Origin: Sesamum alatum
Taxonomy: Eukaryota > Streptophyta > Magnoliopsida > Lamiales > Pedaliaceae
Length of the DNA: 64,000 nt
Assembly: GCA_034509735.1 (NCBI GenBank)
Contig: JACGWO010000008.1
Coordinates: forward strand, 14,767,864-14,831,863
Reading direction: 5' to 3'
Shown here: positions 23,180 to 33,840 of the stretch, one piece after another
Numbering within the stretch: position 1 is the stretch's first letter
How the letters are laid out: each line of letters starts with the position of its first letter
Notes under the pieces: generated by a model
What the model was told of the DNA's origin: nothing
The model's database searches: none
What the model saw: only the letters and a program-made list of their open reading frames with translations
Program-made: the position numbers and the translations under genes

Positions 23180-24697
23180 CATATTAGGCAATAGTATAGC
23201 TTCCTTGGATCAGGTTAAAAATTTATTGTTCTCATCTATCTTGCACTACTTGAGGAACAAACTTATAATTGAATTATTTGATGAAGTTGGCCAAGTGCGG
23301 GGAGTTTCTTCCCTATGCCATCATGCTTCCACCAGTCGCCACCAATTGCTTGCCCCCTCCTCGAACTGAAAGGTAGAAAACGATATACTTTGCTCATCAT
23401 CATACCTTAATACTTTAAATATCTTCTCTATCTAGTCAAGCCAATTCTCTGTTTCGTAGTCATCTGGCTCCCGAAAGAATTTAGGAGGCTGAAAGTGCAA
23501 GAATCTCTCTAAGGCTTGGTTAGTTGCCAGTATAGCAGCCTGCAGAGCTTGCCCTTGAGCATATTAAAAGAAATGTTGGAGGGTAGAAAAAAGAGGTCCC
23601 ATATTTGCTGCCCCTAGAGCTTATTGATCCAGGTGATTCATTAGTTTGCATTAGAGCTGTTCATTGGAGGGAGTTCAGGGTCCTGGGTTTCTCCGTTGGT
23701 CGTGAACAAGGCCTTCCTCTACCATTAGATGAAAGTATTTGCAATAATTAATACACATCAAGATTAACTACGATTTTCTCATTTATTGTGCTTATTGTTA
23801 TTATGAGCAAATACGCAAACTTCAATTTTTACTAGGTGATAAGTTTATTAGATCAAACATCGAATAATAAATAAACATAGGAATTGTATACAGTTGTAAC
23901 ATAACACTAATTAGATTTTTTATACATCACATATAAGTACAAATACGCACACATGGGATATCCAACTAGGAACATCAAAGTTAACACTAGTATTTACAAC
24001 ATAGCCCAAAACAAGCATCCCAATAAACCTCTGAAATACAAACAAACCCTTCGCAGCCCTCACCCTAGCCTACAGATTCAGTTCTATTTCCTCACTATTA
24101 TTGTCCCCTGTCTCATCCCCTCTTTTATTAGGTGAGCTTTTACCATCTTGATGTCCCCCTTCTAGTTCCTCCGCTGCCCTAGAGGTCTCCCCGGGCGCCA
24201 GGCCCCGGGACTATCACGATCCTGGTACCCATAGCCACCCAAGCAACCTCAGTCATCTGTAATGAAAGGTCCAAAACACGTCCCAGCTTTTTCCTGCACG
24301 TTCCTCTTATATTCTTTATATTCATCCTTCACATCCTTTAATAGTCTTTTAAGACCTCTAATTTTAGCTACTTGCTCGTGGATGAGATCCTTCTACTGGT
24401 GGATTATGGTCCAATTTTCATATTCATTTTTTTATCTCTCTCATAAAGGACCCTATTACCGTCAACCAATATATGTATGATAACATCATTAGGGACACTC
24501 CCAATCGCCTGGTCTTCAGCCGGTGGGTGATCAATGACATGAGGACCATCCCACCTTACGGTTATGGAATCCATAAATGGGCTAACATAACTCTTACGCC
24601 CGATATTTGGTACATTACTTCCTGCTGACTCCATCCTATAAATATATATATATATATATATATACATTGTTAGCACCAAATTAACTAATAGGTACAT
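23180..24697 (-). pseudogene. Ty3/gypsy gag remnant
   Basis: Minus-strand text at about 23,500-23,380 reads LHFQPPKFFREPDDYETENW, LDQ-like stop, IEKIFKVLRYDDEQSIRF and, near 23,330, GGDWWKHD. This is the core of plant gypsy Gag (PPxFxG..DP..AE.WL..IEKIF..L..D...V..A...L...A..WW). An upstream piece begins MESAGSNVPNIGRKS at about 24,634, right after an (AT)n run. The two parts are split by several stops. It belongs to the LTR and primer site at 24,782-26,459. No RT or integrase was seen downstream; a Copia-like LTR lies there instead. Confidence 0.7.
24641..24664. repeat. (AT)n microsatellite
   Basis: Uninterrupted AT run of about 24 bases. Confidence 0.9.
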
Positions 24698-24781
24698 GGA
24701 ACACCTCTTACAAACATATAGATGTATAATCTAGTCCACAGAACCCATATGCAAGAATAACATCATCATTTCAAAACGTAG

Positions 24782-24793
24782 GCTTTACTACCA
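24782..24793 (-). other. Degenerate tRNA-Met primer binding site
   Basis: Minus strand TGGTAGTAAAGC differs at a few positions from TGGTATCAGAGC and lies five bases inside the LTR edge at 24,798, in the position expected for a minus-strand element. Confidence 0.55.
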
Positions 24794-24797
24794 CCTT

Positions 24798-26459
24798 TGT
24801 CATACCCCAAGCCTAGACAAGAGACAACTCCCTACCTCGGGGGCCCACACGTAAATGTACGGTCTAGTGAGACTTATCCTAGAGCGCCTTTAAACCCATC
24901 CAAACTAAGAGAAAAATCAAAACTTAACACTGAAATTTCTAGGAAGGTTCCATAAATAATTACACAGTAGAAGTAGGTACAAAAGATCACATAGTTATAC
25001 GCATGTACACAACAAGTGTTTTTATAAAACTTTCGGAGCCACGCCCTAACTCTAAGATACATGAGCGACTCGATTCAAAATTAGGTGGGTCCTACTAATA
25101 GCGTAAGACAGATAACCCTCATTTTTCGCATCTACCTAGTCTGGAGGAGGAAACAAAACAAAATATGTAAGTAAAATTTTAGTGAGGCTAGTGGTATGCT
25201 GTAAGAGCATTAGAAGTAAAAGAAAGAAATATAAACAAATGCTATTTATAAAGTATTTTGTCGCTTGCTCGCAAAGTCTGTTTAAAGTGACTCGTAGTGG
25301 ACTGGTACGGTCAGATAAACCAAGAAGTACAATAAGCTTGTGAGGAACCAGATCAGGCAATTACAATATAAAAATTAATACAAGGCAGGGAGCGACCATG
25401 TGACCGCTTGAAAATGTCATGCCTAGGTATATGGCAGCGCGAATCACAGCGATAGACAACATCCAACCTGTCTATGATAGGACTTCGATATTGGAACTAG
25501 ACGACGGAGCCTCTACTGGCAGTCCTACCCCAGCGTGCCGCGAACTATCTAGCCTAGGGCCTAATGACCACATTGTATTAAAAACCAATAATCTCAACAT
25601 ATAGCAGAGTGGATAATCATGTCTTGATACTCCTTCCTTAAAGACAGACTTTACTAGCAAGCAATATAGAAACGTCATAAAAATGAATAAAAGCGATCTA
25701 ACCGTCATTGGATCATGTAAAGCAAAATGTGAATTTTCTGTAAAATCTCATTTCTTTTCTTTGAAAATGACGGAGACAATTAGAGATATTATAACGTTCA
25801 AAATAAATACAATTATAATGATAATAATTTATACTTCTCCAGTTTTAGCAAATACTAATATAATTGATTAGCAGCACTCAGTATAGGGTCCCGATTGCTA
25901 GTTAGCTCTGGTTTACGGTTGCTTCGATGTGGAAAGATCACATTTCCGAACATGATAAAATATTCAAACAATTAAATCTCAATTAGAATAAAATAACTAG
26001 ATTTAAGTTGTTAATTAAATATTATAGTAAAACGCAAATTACTTATATTCTTCTAGCTAGATAATTGCTAATAATTTCCTTCACTTTTAAGGGATTAGGT
26101 AATTAACCTTTAGAATCTAGTATTAATTTCATATTATTCCAGCTATGAATAGTGTATACAAATATTCGAATATGTTAATCAAATCATTTAATTAACCGTC
26201 ACATTTTATCTATTTAGCCAATTAGATAGCTTAGCTACGGTTAATATTAACTAAAATATGTTTAAAAAGTAATCAAAACTAATACACAATTACACTATTA
26301 TGAACAGTACATTTAGGATTAACGAATTAAATTTGAGTGTAAAAGAAAGAGAGAGCAGTTTTCTGTTGATTTGATTTCAGAGGTGTGTGGGTGTGTTTGT
26401 GTTCGGCTGCCCCAAATAAGGGGATTAGTGGCAGCTTCACACTTATCCCCTTTATTTTC
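24798..26459 (-). repeat. 5' LTR of the minus-strand gag-bearing gypsy (distal end unresolved)
   Basis: Begins TGTCATACCCCAAGCCTAG next to the primer site. Interior has GTCTGGAGGAGGAAACAAAAC, AGTAAAATTTTAGTGAGGCTAG and TGGCAGTCCTACCCCAG-type landmarks usual in large chromovirus LTRs. Near 26,390-26,450 the minus strand has a core-promoter-like CCCCTTATTTGGGGCAGCC. A MITE at 26,460 may sit inside the LTR, which could then run to about 26,900; no terminal CA plus duplication was found. Confidence 0.55.
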
Positions 26460-26695
26460 GGTATAAATGCAATTTACCCCTGTGATATAAGAGTAAAATT
26501 CACTTGTAAAAAAATAATTAACAAATTATCCCATGTGATGTTAAAATAAAACAAATTATTCCCTTGCGTTTTCCCTTGATAGGGGGTAATTTGCTTCATT
26601 TCTCAAAACACAGGGAGGTAATTTGCTAATTATTTTTTTTACAGGGGGATTTTTACTCATTTCTTATATCACGGGGGGTGAATTGTATTTATCCC
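26460..26695. mobile_element. Mutator-type MITE, 236 bp
   Basis: Ends GGTATAAATGCAATTTACCC and, reverse complemented, GGGATAAATACAATTCACCC; both arms go on with TGTGATAT(A)AGA / CGTGATATAAGA. Flanks TTTATTTTC (26451-26459) and TTATTTTTC (26696-26704) match at 7 of 9 bases. Same type as the elements at 9,388 and 28,015. Confidence 0.75.
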
Positions 26696-27098
26696 TTATT
26701 TTTCAAGTAAGATTCATTTTAGTCCCTAATATTTGAGTTCAATATTAAAATAGACTCTTTATCTTGTTTATTCACTTGAAATTAATTCGTTTGAGAGGTG
26801 ATTTTTCTATATTGCTCTTATAAAATTTATTTTCTACAAAAGATCATCTAATCCCCCACTTTTTATTTTCAAATTAGGTTCCTTACATATAAATTTTGAA
26901 AAAATATAATTATTTTTAATTGAAAGTATTTATAGTTGGGCAATTATTTAAATAATAATTGGATCAGTGATATATAATATAAAAAAAATGAGTAAGGGCG
27001 AAAGACACTAACAAAACATAGTACACATGAAAACCATTACTTCGACAACAGATGATAAAATATCAAAATGCAAACACTTCAGATCTCCTATATACACT
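26696..27098. other. AT-rich spacer 3' of the inhibitor gene
   Basis: Includes 'AGTCCCTAATATTTGAG' text of repeat type and possibly the distal end of the gypsy LTR. The part next to 27,098 is the 3' flank of the inhibitor gene. No other feature is supported. Confidence 0.4.
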
Positions 27099-27471
27099 TC
27101 ATCCAACCTTAGGCACCTCAGTCACAACTCCATTGCCATCAACCCAAACTCGAACTCTGTCGCATCGAAAATCGCCACTCACAAAACTTCCTTCTTCGAC
27201 TACGATGGCATTCACATTCTTGTTCTCCCTCTCAATGACGGCTGCTGCAGCCTGCCCGTACACGCCCACTAGTTCCGGCCATGATTTCTTACCTACATGT
27301 CCGAGTATCAACCAACATCGAAATAAAAGTCAAGAAACGAGCGAGAAGAAGGTTAAAAACACCCCAAAATTGAGTCTTTCTTTTCCTTGCAATCACATGA
27401 CAAGTTATGAAGACGTGACATGTTATATTGTACATAAACTGCATGAGATTCTTACCAGAGCAACTAGCCAT
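27099..27471 (-). CDS. Potato type I serine protease inhibitor, two exons
   Basis: Exon 1 is 27,471-27,456 (ATGGCTAGTTGCTCTG, then GTAAGAATC) and exon 2 is 27,292-27,099 (after ACATGTAG). The 163-nt intron follows GT-AG. The joined product is 69 residues, the usual family size, and has no signal peptide. Residues 9-16 (SWPELVGV), the AAxxIExEN helix (21-29), NVNAIVV (31-37) and RCDRVRVWVD (48-57) are family signatures. Cys4 and Cys49 correspond to the disulfide of cucurbit-type members. By alignment with the TKDFRC loop of pumpkin inhibitor V, the scissile bond falls at Gly45-Asp46, so P1 is glycine, which is unusual. Members inhibit serine proteases, often after wounding or herbivory. The short first exon explains why simple ORF calling misses the true start. 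No neighbour suggests an operon or cluster. Confidence 0.9.
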
Positions 27472-27545
27472 TGTCGATGATTCGTCTCTTCCTGTTCTGC
27501 TTTTTCCTGTACTTCTTTGTGCTGGTCTGTTGAAGAAGAGTAAGT

Positions 27546-27552
27546 ACTTATA
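27546..27552 (-). promoter_or_regulatory. Probable TATA box of the inhibitor gene
   Basis: Minus strand TATAAGT lies about 75 bases upstream of the ATG at 27,471, a sensible distance for a short leader. Confidence 0.5.
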
Positions 27553-28014
27553 GCAAAAAGGATGACGACGGCCTGAGATTAATAACATTATAGTTGGCCG
27601 GCTGAGAACAATGCAACATTCATGTGTAACGAAAGGGGCATGGTGGACTTAGTACTGAACCTTGTTCTTTGTGTTTAGAGTAATAAGTCCTCCAAGATAA
27701 AGAAGACAAGGTTAGATTTAATTAATTGGGGACATTTCATTGCTCAAAACAAATACTAGAGACAAGAAAATGGAAACATAAGGAAAATTATTTGGCAATA
27801 GTCCAAATGTAAAGGCTCCAAAGTCCCTTTAGAAGCCAACTTCTGAGTGATTATGGGAATGTTTACGAAAACTTCTGTTTTTAGAGAGGATTGGTAAGTG
27901 ACTAACAAAGCATTTACATACATAAATGATGGAAAAACTACAACGACAATGCTATAATCTCAACGGTGGAACATTTTTGTGTAAAATTTTAGAATATGAC
28001 ACATATTAGGAATA
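27553..28014. other. Upstream region of the inhibitor gene
   Basis: Intergenic sequence with no recognised repeat or frame up to the Mutator-type element at 28,015. Any further promoter elements would lie here, but none can be named from sequence alone. Confidence 0.4.
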
Positions 28015-28519
28015 GGGTTAATTACACTTAGACTCCCTCTAAAAATATGAAATTACACGTTACCTCAAAGAAGTTTTAAAATTACACTTGCACCCCCTCT
28101 GAAATTCAACGTTTACACCAGAACCTCTTCCGTTAGCGTTTAGACAAAAAATGCTGACGTTAGCTACATAAATTTTCAATTTTATCTCCCATTCAACACT
28201 CCATTGTAATATTTTTATACTTATAAGGGAGTAAATGTAATATATATACAATCAAAAAGGTGTAATTGTAATAAAATATTGTTCCAAAATTATAGCCATT
28301 GGATAGAAACATTATAGATGAATGAATGTTAATGAATGATAAAATTGAAAATTTATGTATTTTTTTTTTGGCTGACGTCAGCATTTTCCATATAAACCCT
28401 AACGGAAGGGGGTCAAGTATAAACGGTGAATTATCGAGGGGGTGTAGGGGTAATCTTAAAACTTCTTTGGGGAAAGTGTAATTTCACATTTTCAAAGGGG
28501 GTCTAAGTGTAATTAACCC
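28015..28519. mobile_element. Mutator-type TIR element, 505 bp, long arms
   Basis: Ends GGGTTAATTACACTTAGACT and, reverse complemented, GGGTTAATTACACTTAGACC; complementarity extends for roughly 200 bases per arm, including AAATTACAC, CTTCTTTGAG/CCAAAGAAG, CCCCCTC, CCGTTAGxGTTTA and GCTGACGT. Flanks TTAGGAATA (28006-28014) and TTAAGTATA (28520-28528) match at 7 of 9. The middle is AT-rich without a frame. Confidence 0.85.
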
Positions 28520-28528
28520 TTAAGTATA

Positions 28529-29728
28529 TATATAATAGTTGTATTAAAGTTAATATTCATTTTCCATTGTTCAAAGAAGGGGGGTCAAGGGAGAGAACCA
28601 ACATTTCTTCAAATTCTAAGGCATATTCCAAAGATCAACATAAGGGATTAATTATGGAGAAATGTATTTCTTCTTCTATCCAATTATGTGAAAATCATGA
28701 AGTTCTAAGATTTGGATATTTATGTATTTAACTTACATGGAATTGCTATGAATCTGTTAGTAGTTACAATAGGGAGTCATATGAAACGAAGAATAACCCT
28801 GGACACTGCAGATAAACACATGGTAAACATTAAAAAGTGAAAAAGCTCTATCAAATGGCACAAAAGTTTTGATCAAAAACATGCTCATTGCAAGCACAGA
28901 AGTTCTAACCTGTGTGGCTCTGACCTGAGCTGGATTTTCCAGACATTACAAACTCACAGAATTCAGAATGCAAGATGTCCTTACCTCGTCCAGCAAACTG
29001 CATCATGATTTTTCTTCATAAATGAGCTCTAAATCGGGTAATTGCCTTTTCTGAGTTCTCAGGTTTATAACCTGATAAACATGAGTGGAAAATACAGTGT
29101 AGACCATCTCTGATACATGTTATAGCCCTAGCAAGCATCATTGGCAGATCAAGCAAGTGACTAGAGGAGCATACATCACAACCAATTACATTTTTTACCA
29201 AACGTTGCCAATATATGTCCAAGGACACCACAGGGATCCAAATCACAACTAATAATTGCTAATAATTTGCTCGAGTTCGACGTTTCAACTAGTTCATGAA
29301 TTGAGATCATATATACTATATGCAACTTTTCTTCTTCTTTTGTGAGAAGATAACTTGCATTAATATATAAAAAGAGCACAATCTAGACAGTCTAGTCCAA
29401 GCTGTATCTCAACAGCCCCATCCCAGCCACAAGACTAACAAATTAAATACATGTAATTTTCCATATTCTTCTAATAACATGACTCTGTAATGATGGTGCA
29501 ATATTCATTCCTAAAAGCCTGTTTCTATTCGAGGATAAAGTGTATAACCATCAGTTTTCTTCATCTGTATCATGCAATCCTAATAATTTACACCACTAAC
29601 TGCTTTAGATAGAAAGATGTTCTGGAAGCCCCCGAACATGTACAGCAGATTCCCACAAATGGTCAGAGCTCTGCATGCTTAGCTAACATTATTCATGTAA
29701 TGAGGAAGAACGAAATCCTTACAACTCA
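28529..29728. other. 3' flank of the PPR gene, no gene seen
   Basis: No recognised coding sequence. The part next to 29,728 is the 3' flank and UTR of the PPR gene. Short open frames here have no domain. Confidence 0.45.
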
Positions 29729-31063
29729 TTAAGAAATTTTACATAACATGGAACCAGTAATAGGGTCAGGTGAAAATCCCCTTCTGGTCATTTCTTCCAA
29801 GAGCAGGAGTGCCTCAACATACTCATTTCTTTTAAGGAAACCCTGGACTAAAACATTGTATATCCGACTATCAGGTGTGCAGCCCCTTCTTTGCATATTC
29901 GTAAGCAAGTCCTTAGCCTCCTTCATCAGCTTCTTCTGACAAAGTGCAGAAATAATGATGGTAAATGTTTTAACATCAGGGGGCAAACCTTTGGAAGGAA
30001 GTTCTTTGAAAAGATCTCTTGCAACATCAACTTTCCCGTTCTCACATAAGCACTTAATGAGGATATTGTATGTTACTATGTTAGGATTAACACCATTGAC
30101 TTCCATCATGGATAAAATCGCAAAAGCCTCATCAGCCTGCCTAGCCCTGCTCAAGCCATTCAACAATATATTATAAGTCAGCAAACTAGGAGTGACTTGC
30201 TGAGCTTGCATTTGCTTTAATAAGTCTTTTGCCTCTTTCCATCTACCAAAATTGCATAATCCTTGAATCATGGAACAATACGTGACATCATCAGGCAATA
30301 CACCCTTCTCAATCATTTTGGATGCGAGCATGGAAGCATCATGAAATCTTCCATCCTTACAGAAACTATCTATCACAGTGTTATAACAATAGACACCAAG
30401 CTTGTAGTTTCTCTTTTCCAATGACCTAAGCAAATCATGGGCCTTACAAGCATTCCCAGCTTTGCACAGCCCATTTATCACAGTAAGAAACATAACTTCA
30501 TTAAGGTCGCAGCATTTCTCTCTCAACAACTTCTTGAACAATTTTTCACCCTCGGCAACCTTCTCTTCCAAGAAGAGACCCTTAAGCAGAGTGGTGAAGG
30601 TGCTGGTCGTTGGTTCATACCCACGCTTGAATAGGGAACCCAAGATCGCAAACCCAAAATCTACCCGATTCAGATGGCAATAGCAATTAATCACGATATT
30701 CATCGTCCAAACATTGACGGGCACACCCCACTCCCGCATTTCATCAAACAGATGAAGGGCAGCAACGTAGTGTTTCATCTTGACAACGGAATTCAACAAT
30801 TTGGTGAAATCAGCAACAGAAGTCTGTGGCCGCATTCTAACCATATCACGAAATAAGCTAAGGGCGCCGTCTAGATCATGTAAATAACTGAAATCTGATC
30901 TGGGTTTCTCAATAAGGGTGACAAACGTCGAGCAAAAATAACCAAATGGGTAGTTACTGACAGTGGCTAGAGCAGTAGTAGTACCAGATTTATAAGAAGA
31001 TCTAGTGAGGATTCCTCTGCTGGAAATGCGAGCAATGGCTGAAGCGGCTGTCTTCCTTCCCAT
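29729..31063 (-). CDS. P-class pentatricopeptide repeat protein, Rf-like (RFL) type
   Basis: Uninterrupted 444-residue frame with ATG at 31,063. The N-terminus (MGRKTAASAIARISSRGILT...) is rich in Arg, Ser and Ala and lacks acids, as in mitochondrial presequences. After DLDGALSLFRDMVRMRPQ come about ten 35-residue PPR repeats starting near residues 81, 117, 152, 187, 222, 257, 292, 327, 362 and 397, each with the (V/I)xTYNxLIxGLC pattern, then a partial repeat. The first blocks (VADFTKLL, VVKMKHY, INCYCHLNRVDFGFAILG, RGYEPTTSTFTTLLKGL) are typical of the RFL clade. PPR proteins bind organellar RNA, one base per repeat; RFL members process mitochondrial transcripts and some restore male fertility. 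The gene is intronless, as is usual. At 444 residues it is shorter than many RFLs, but the end looks natural. Confidence 0.92.
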   Translation of the reverse strand: MGRKTAASAIARISSRGILTRSSYKSGTTTALATVSNYPFGYFCSTFVTLIEKPRSDFSYLHDLDGALSLFRDMVRMRPQTSVADFTKLLNSVVKMKHYVAALHLFDEMREWGVPVNVWTMNIVINCYCHLNRVDFGFAILGSLFKRGYEPTTSTFTTLLKGLFLEEKVAEGEKLFKKLLREKCCDLNEVMFLTVINGLCKAGNACKAHDLLRSLEKRNYKLGVYCYNTVIDSFCKDGRFHDASMLASKMIEKGVLPDDVTYCSMIQGLCNFGRWKEAKDLLKQMQAQQVTPSLLTYNILLNGLSRARQADEAFAILSMMEVNGVNPNIVTYNILIKCLCENGKVDVARDLFKELPSKGLPPDVKTFTIIISALCQKKLMKEAKDLLTNMQRRGCTPDSRIYNVLVQGFLKRNEYVEALLLLEEMTRRGFSPDPITGSMLCKIS

Positions 31064-31332
31064 CTTCTCCGGAGTGGAAAGAACAACGGATCTTAACTTT
31101 GATGGAAGAAGACTTTGGTACTGTTTACAGCTACTGTTCTATTCTTTTTCTTCTTTCTAAAAGTTTACATAAAATTAGGTATTTCTTTTGAAATTTCAAC
31201 TAAGTCAAGTTTAGATAAATTAAGTTAGGAAAATTATTTAAATAATGACGAAAAGAATTAGCGAGTGTTGTTTGAAAAGTTTTAAAAATTTAGACAAAAT
31301 TAATATCTGAGATACCGATTTTGCATTAAACA

Positions 31333-31363
<31 letters not shown>

Positions 31364-31486
31364 TCTCACAAAATATGAGAACCCACATATTGATGGGACA
31401 ATGATGCATGCTGAAAAATCATGCAGGCATTGCATGTTTTTTAGCATGCACCATGTACATTAGTATTATATTATTAATAATTATTA
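31064..31486. other. 5' flank of the PPR gene
   Basis: Leader and promoter region of the PPR gene, followed by AT-rich sequence and a long A run. No TATA box could be chosen with confidence. Confidence 0.4.
31335..31359. repeat. Poly(A) run of 25
   Basis: Uninterrupted A homopolymer on the plus strand. No retroposed gene is seen next to it. Confidence 0.95.
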
Positions 31487-31495
31487 TTTAGATAT

Positions 31496-31918
31496 GGAAA
31501 AATAATATTTTTGTTTCATAATTTAGCGTCTTTTCACTTTTGATCCCATTGATTACGGGATTTACACTTTTGGTCATTTAACTTTCAAAAGTAGCACTTC
31601 TGTTCCATGACACATTTTCTTCACATATTTAATGAAAACGTCACGTGACCGTTAAGTGCATGAGACTGAAAGTGCTAATTTTTTAAAGTTACAAGATCAA
31701 AAGTGACAATTTCATAACATATGGGACCAAAAGTGTAAAGATTCTAACGATCACGTGCTAAGCACGTGGCATTTTCATTAAAATATCTAACGAAAATATG
31801 TCATGGACCAAAAATGCTAATTTTAGAAATTATGAGACCAAAAGTGAAAATATCATGACCAATGGGACCAAAAGTGAAAAAAGTCCCTAAATTACCGGAC
31901 GAAAAATATAATTTTCCC
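31496..31918. mobile_element. Mutator-type MITE, 423 bp
   Basis: Left end GGAAAAATAATATTTTTGTT, right end reverse complemented GGGAAAATTATATTTTTCGT. It is flanked by the perfect 9-bp repeat TTTAGATAT (31487-31495, 31919-31927). The inside consists of alternating TTTTGGTCC / GGACCAAAAGTG words, so the single strand would fold on itself. No coding sequence. Confidence 0.9.
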
Positions 31919-31939
31919 TTTAGATATTTTTTTTAAAAC

Positions 31940-33055
31940 TACCGAATATCCAAGCTTGAGGAGAGACAAAATTGATTGGAGCCTGGAGGGTTGTTTGCAA
32001 GGCGAAAGCTCCATGAGTCGTGGATGAATCCCGTTGCACTGACGTGGCATATCAACTAGGGGAAGTATTATCCGTTCCTGAAGTAAATATAGACAATCAA
32101 ACCTATGACCTGCATGATCCAAATGGTTTATAACTTTTTGTCAACATCTCTTCAACTATGCAACATGGAGCCGGAACATCCCAACCTGATGAAGAATACG
32201 ATGACGAGGATGACGAAGATAGGTTCGAAGATAATGAAACAAATGAGGAGAGTGAAGAACAAGACAACAATTCAAATTTGATTAAATTTAAATTATTATT
32301 TATTACAATATTTTGTATGCGTGTACAACTATAAAGTAAATTCATGAAACTATTTCAAATTAAATTAGTTATAATCTTTTGGTTGTCGATTTAATACCAT
32401 TAAAATTAAGAATCACTTGGAATTAATGAAAAAAGATCATGTTAGTCTTGAGTGCCTTGTGCGACAGGGTTGGAATGTCACAGATATTTTTAGATGCGCA
32501 ACCGGCCACTGAAGCCCCAGCCAAGGGATGCTATGTAGCCGACAACTAAGGATGCTGCAGACTTGGATTGGCCGACGAGTTGCCGCCAGAACCATTAGAT
32601 TATGATTTCTTTAATTTTTATTTTATGCACTTTGTAAAACGATAATATATACTTTTTTTAATTAGTTATTATTTTATTGGACAAATTATGATCCCCATAA
32701 ATTTATTTTTAATAAAATATTTGAAAAAACAACAATTTTATAAAACTTAATAAATATTTGGCATGGATTTTGAGACAAAAACTGTCAGAATTGCCATCCT
32801 AATCACATATTACTGCTTATACTAAATTGGGACGGATTTGGGACGAAAATCATCGAAATTACGTCGGAATATTTTGGGACGAAACTGTGACCATTTAGCC
32901 TATATTCCGTCACAAATTCTTTTCAGTTCTCAAAATAATTGGGACGGTGTACGACGGATATTTCCAACGACAAAATATTCGTTGTAATTTTTCGAACAAC
33001 TTTCGGACAAATTTTCCGATGGCCTTTTTGACGATAATATATAAAATTTTATGTC
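31940..33055 (+). pseudogene. CACTA (En/Spm) TNP2-type transposase tail and subterminal region, remnant
   Basis: Plus-strand text DVAYQLGEVLSVPEVNIDNQ, then TYDLHDPNG (about 32,035-32,128), and an acidic tail (EEYDDEDDEDRFEDNETNEE, 32,185-32,245) match the C-terminus of CACTA TNP2-type proteins. The same order is seen at 55,310-55,498 (NQTFELHDPTG and acidic tail). From about 32,825 to 33,020 GGGACGGA/GGGACGAAA and their complements recur, as in CACTA subterminal arrays. The transposase body and both terminal inverted repeats are gone. A stop after HDPNGL and the missing body make it dead. Confidence 0.7.
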
Positions 33056-33058
33056 CCT

Positions 33059-33840
33059 AGAAGAAGTGGGGGGCTAATGATAGGGTGGTACTTGCCTGGT
33101 CCACGTGGCATCATCTCCAAGCTTGAGTTGTCTACTCATCAAGGGTCTAGATCTTGGATACCTAGCATCGGGTGCGATCCAGATCGCTGATCCATGGGCT
33201 TTTGGTGATTTTGGCCCTTTTTCAGGGTCATTTGTGTCTTTTCTAGAAGTGGGGTACTAATGATAGGAGTGTACCCTATTTCCCTAGGAAAGACACAATA
33301 GCCTTGAAAAATAGTCAAAATCACCAAAAAGCCCATGGATCCGCACACAGCCCAATCAGGTCTGGTCATGCGACCCGGACCGCACCTGATGCTAGGTATC
33401 CAAGATCTAGACTCTTGATGAGGAGACAACTCAAGCTTGGAGATGATGCCACGTGGACTAGGCAAGTACATACATTTGGTCCTATAAATACACCTACACC
33501 ACAACATTTATGGTAAGTTATTCAAGTTACACTCGACCACATTACTGTATTAGATCGCCATATCATCATCTCGACCTATACTGACTTAAGCATCGGAGGG
33601 TATTCGTTGGGGACACCCTCGGCTAACCTGACATGCTTTCTTCTTCTCAGGGATACACAAGTCTGGGAAGCTTATGAGATCGTTCAGTGAGGTACTAAGT
33701 GAGGTGCTTGCTTGGAATCACAGGCATCAGTGAGGTACTCATTTAGGATCATAGGTAGCGACTCGGATCAATATAGCTGTCAAAGAGGTAGAGTCGTGGT
33801 AAACTTAAACACCTTTTGTATTATCACTTTATAATTTAAT
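33059..33840 (+). mobile_element. LTR of a gypsy-type element with a foldback in its U3
   Basis: A purine tract AGAAGAAGTGGGGGG precedes TGATAGGG, as a polypurine tract precedes a 3' LTR. The text AGAAGTGGGG...CTAATGATAGG then recurs at 33,242-33,268, so two LTR-start-like sites exist. Between and after them lies a large inverted repeat (see separate entry). Downstream are a TATA-like TATAAATA (33,484-33,491) and CTGACTTAAGCATCGGAGGG (33,581-33,600), the R/U5 style of plant gypsy LTRs. No gag-pol is adjacent. Confidence 0.6.
33087..33475. repeat. Large imperfect inverted repeat (foldback) in the LTR
   Basis: The left arm 33,087-33,245 runs GGTACTTGCCTGGTCCACGT ... CCATGGGCTTTTGGTGATTT ... 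TTTGTGTCTTTTCTAG. The right arm 33,283-33,475 is its reverse complement with small differences and an extra insert of about 35 bases. The loop is roughly 37 bases. RNA across it would form a long hairpin. Confidence 0.88.

Noticed and set aside
27052..27480. Plus-strand open frame of 142 codons
   Set aside because: It is the shadow of the protease inhibitor gene on the other strand.
32103..32345. Serine-rich minus-strand open frame
   Set aside because: Complement of the acidic CACTA transposase tail on the plus strand.
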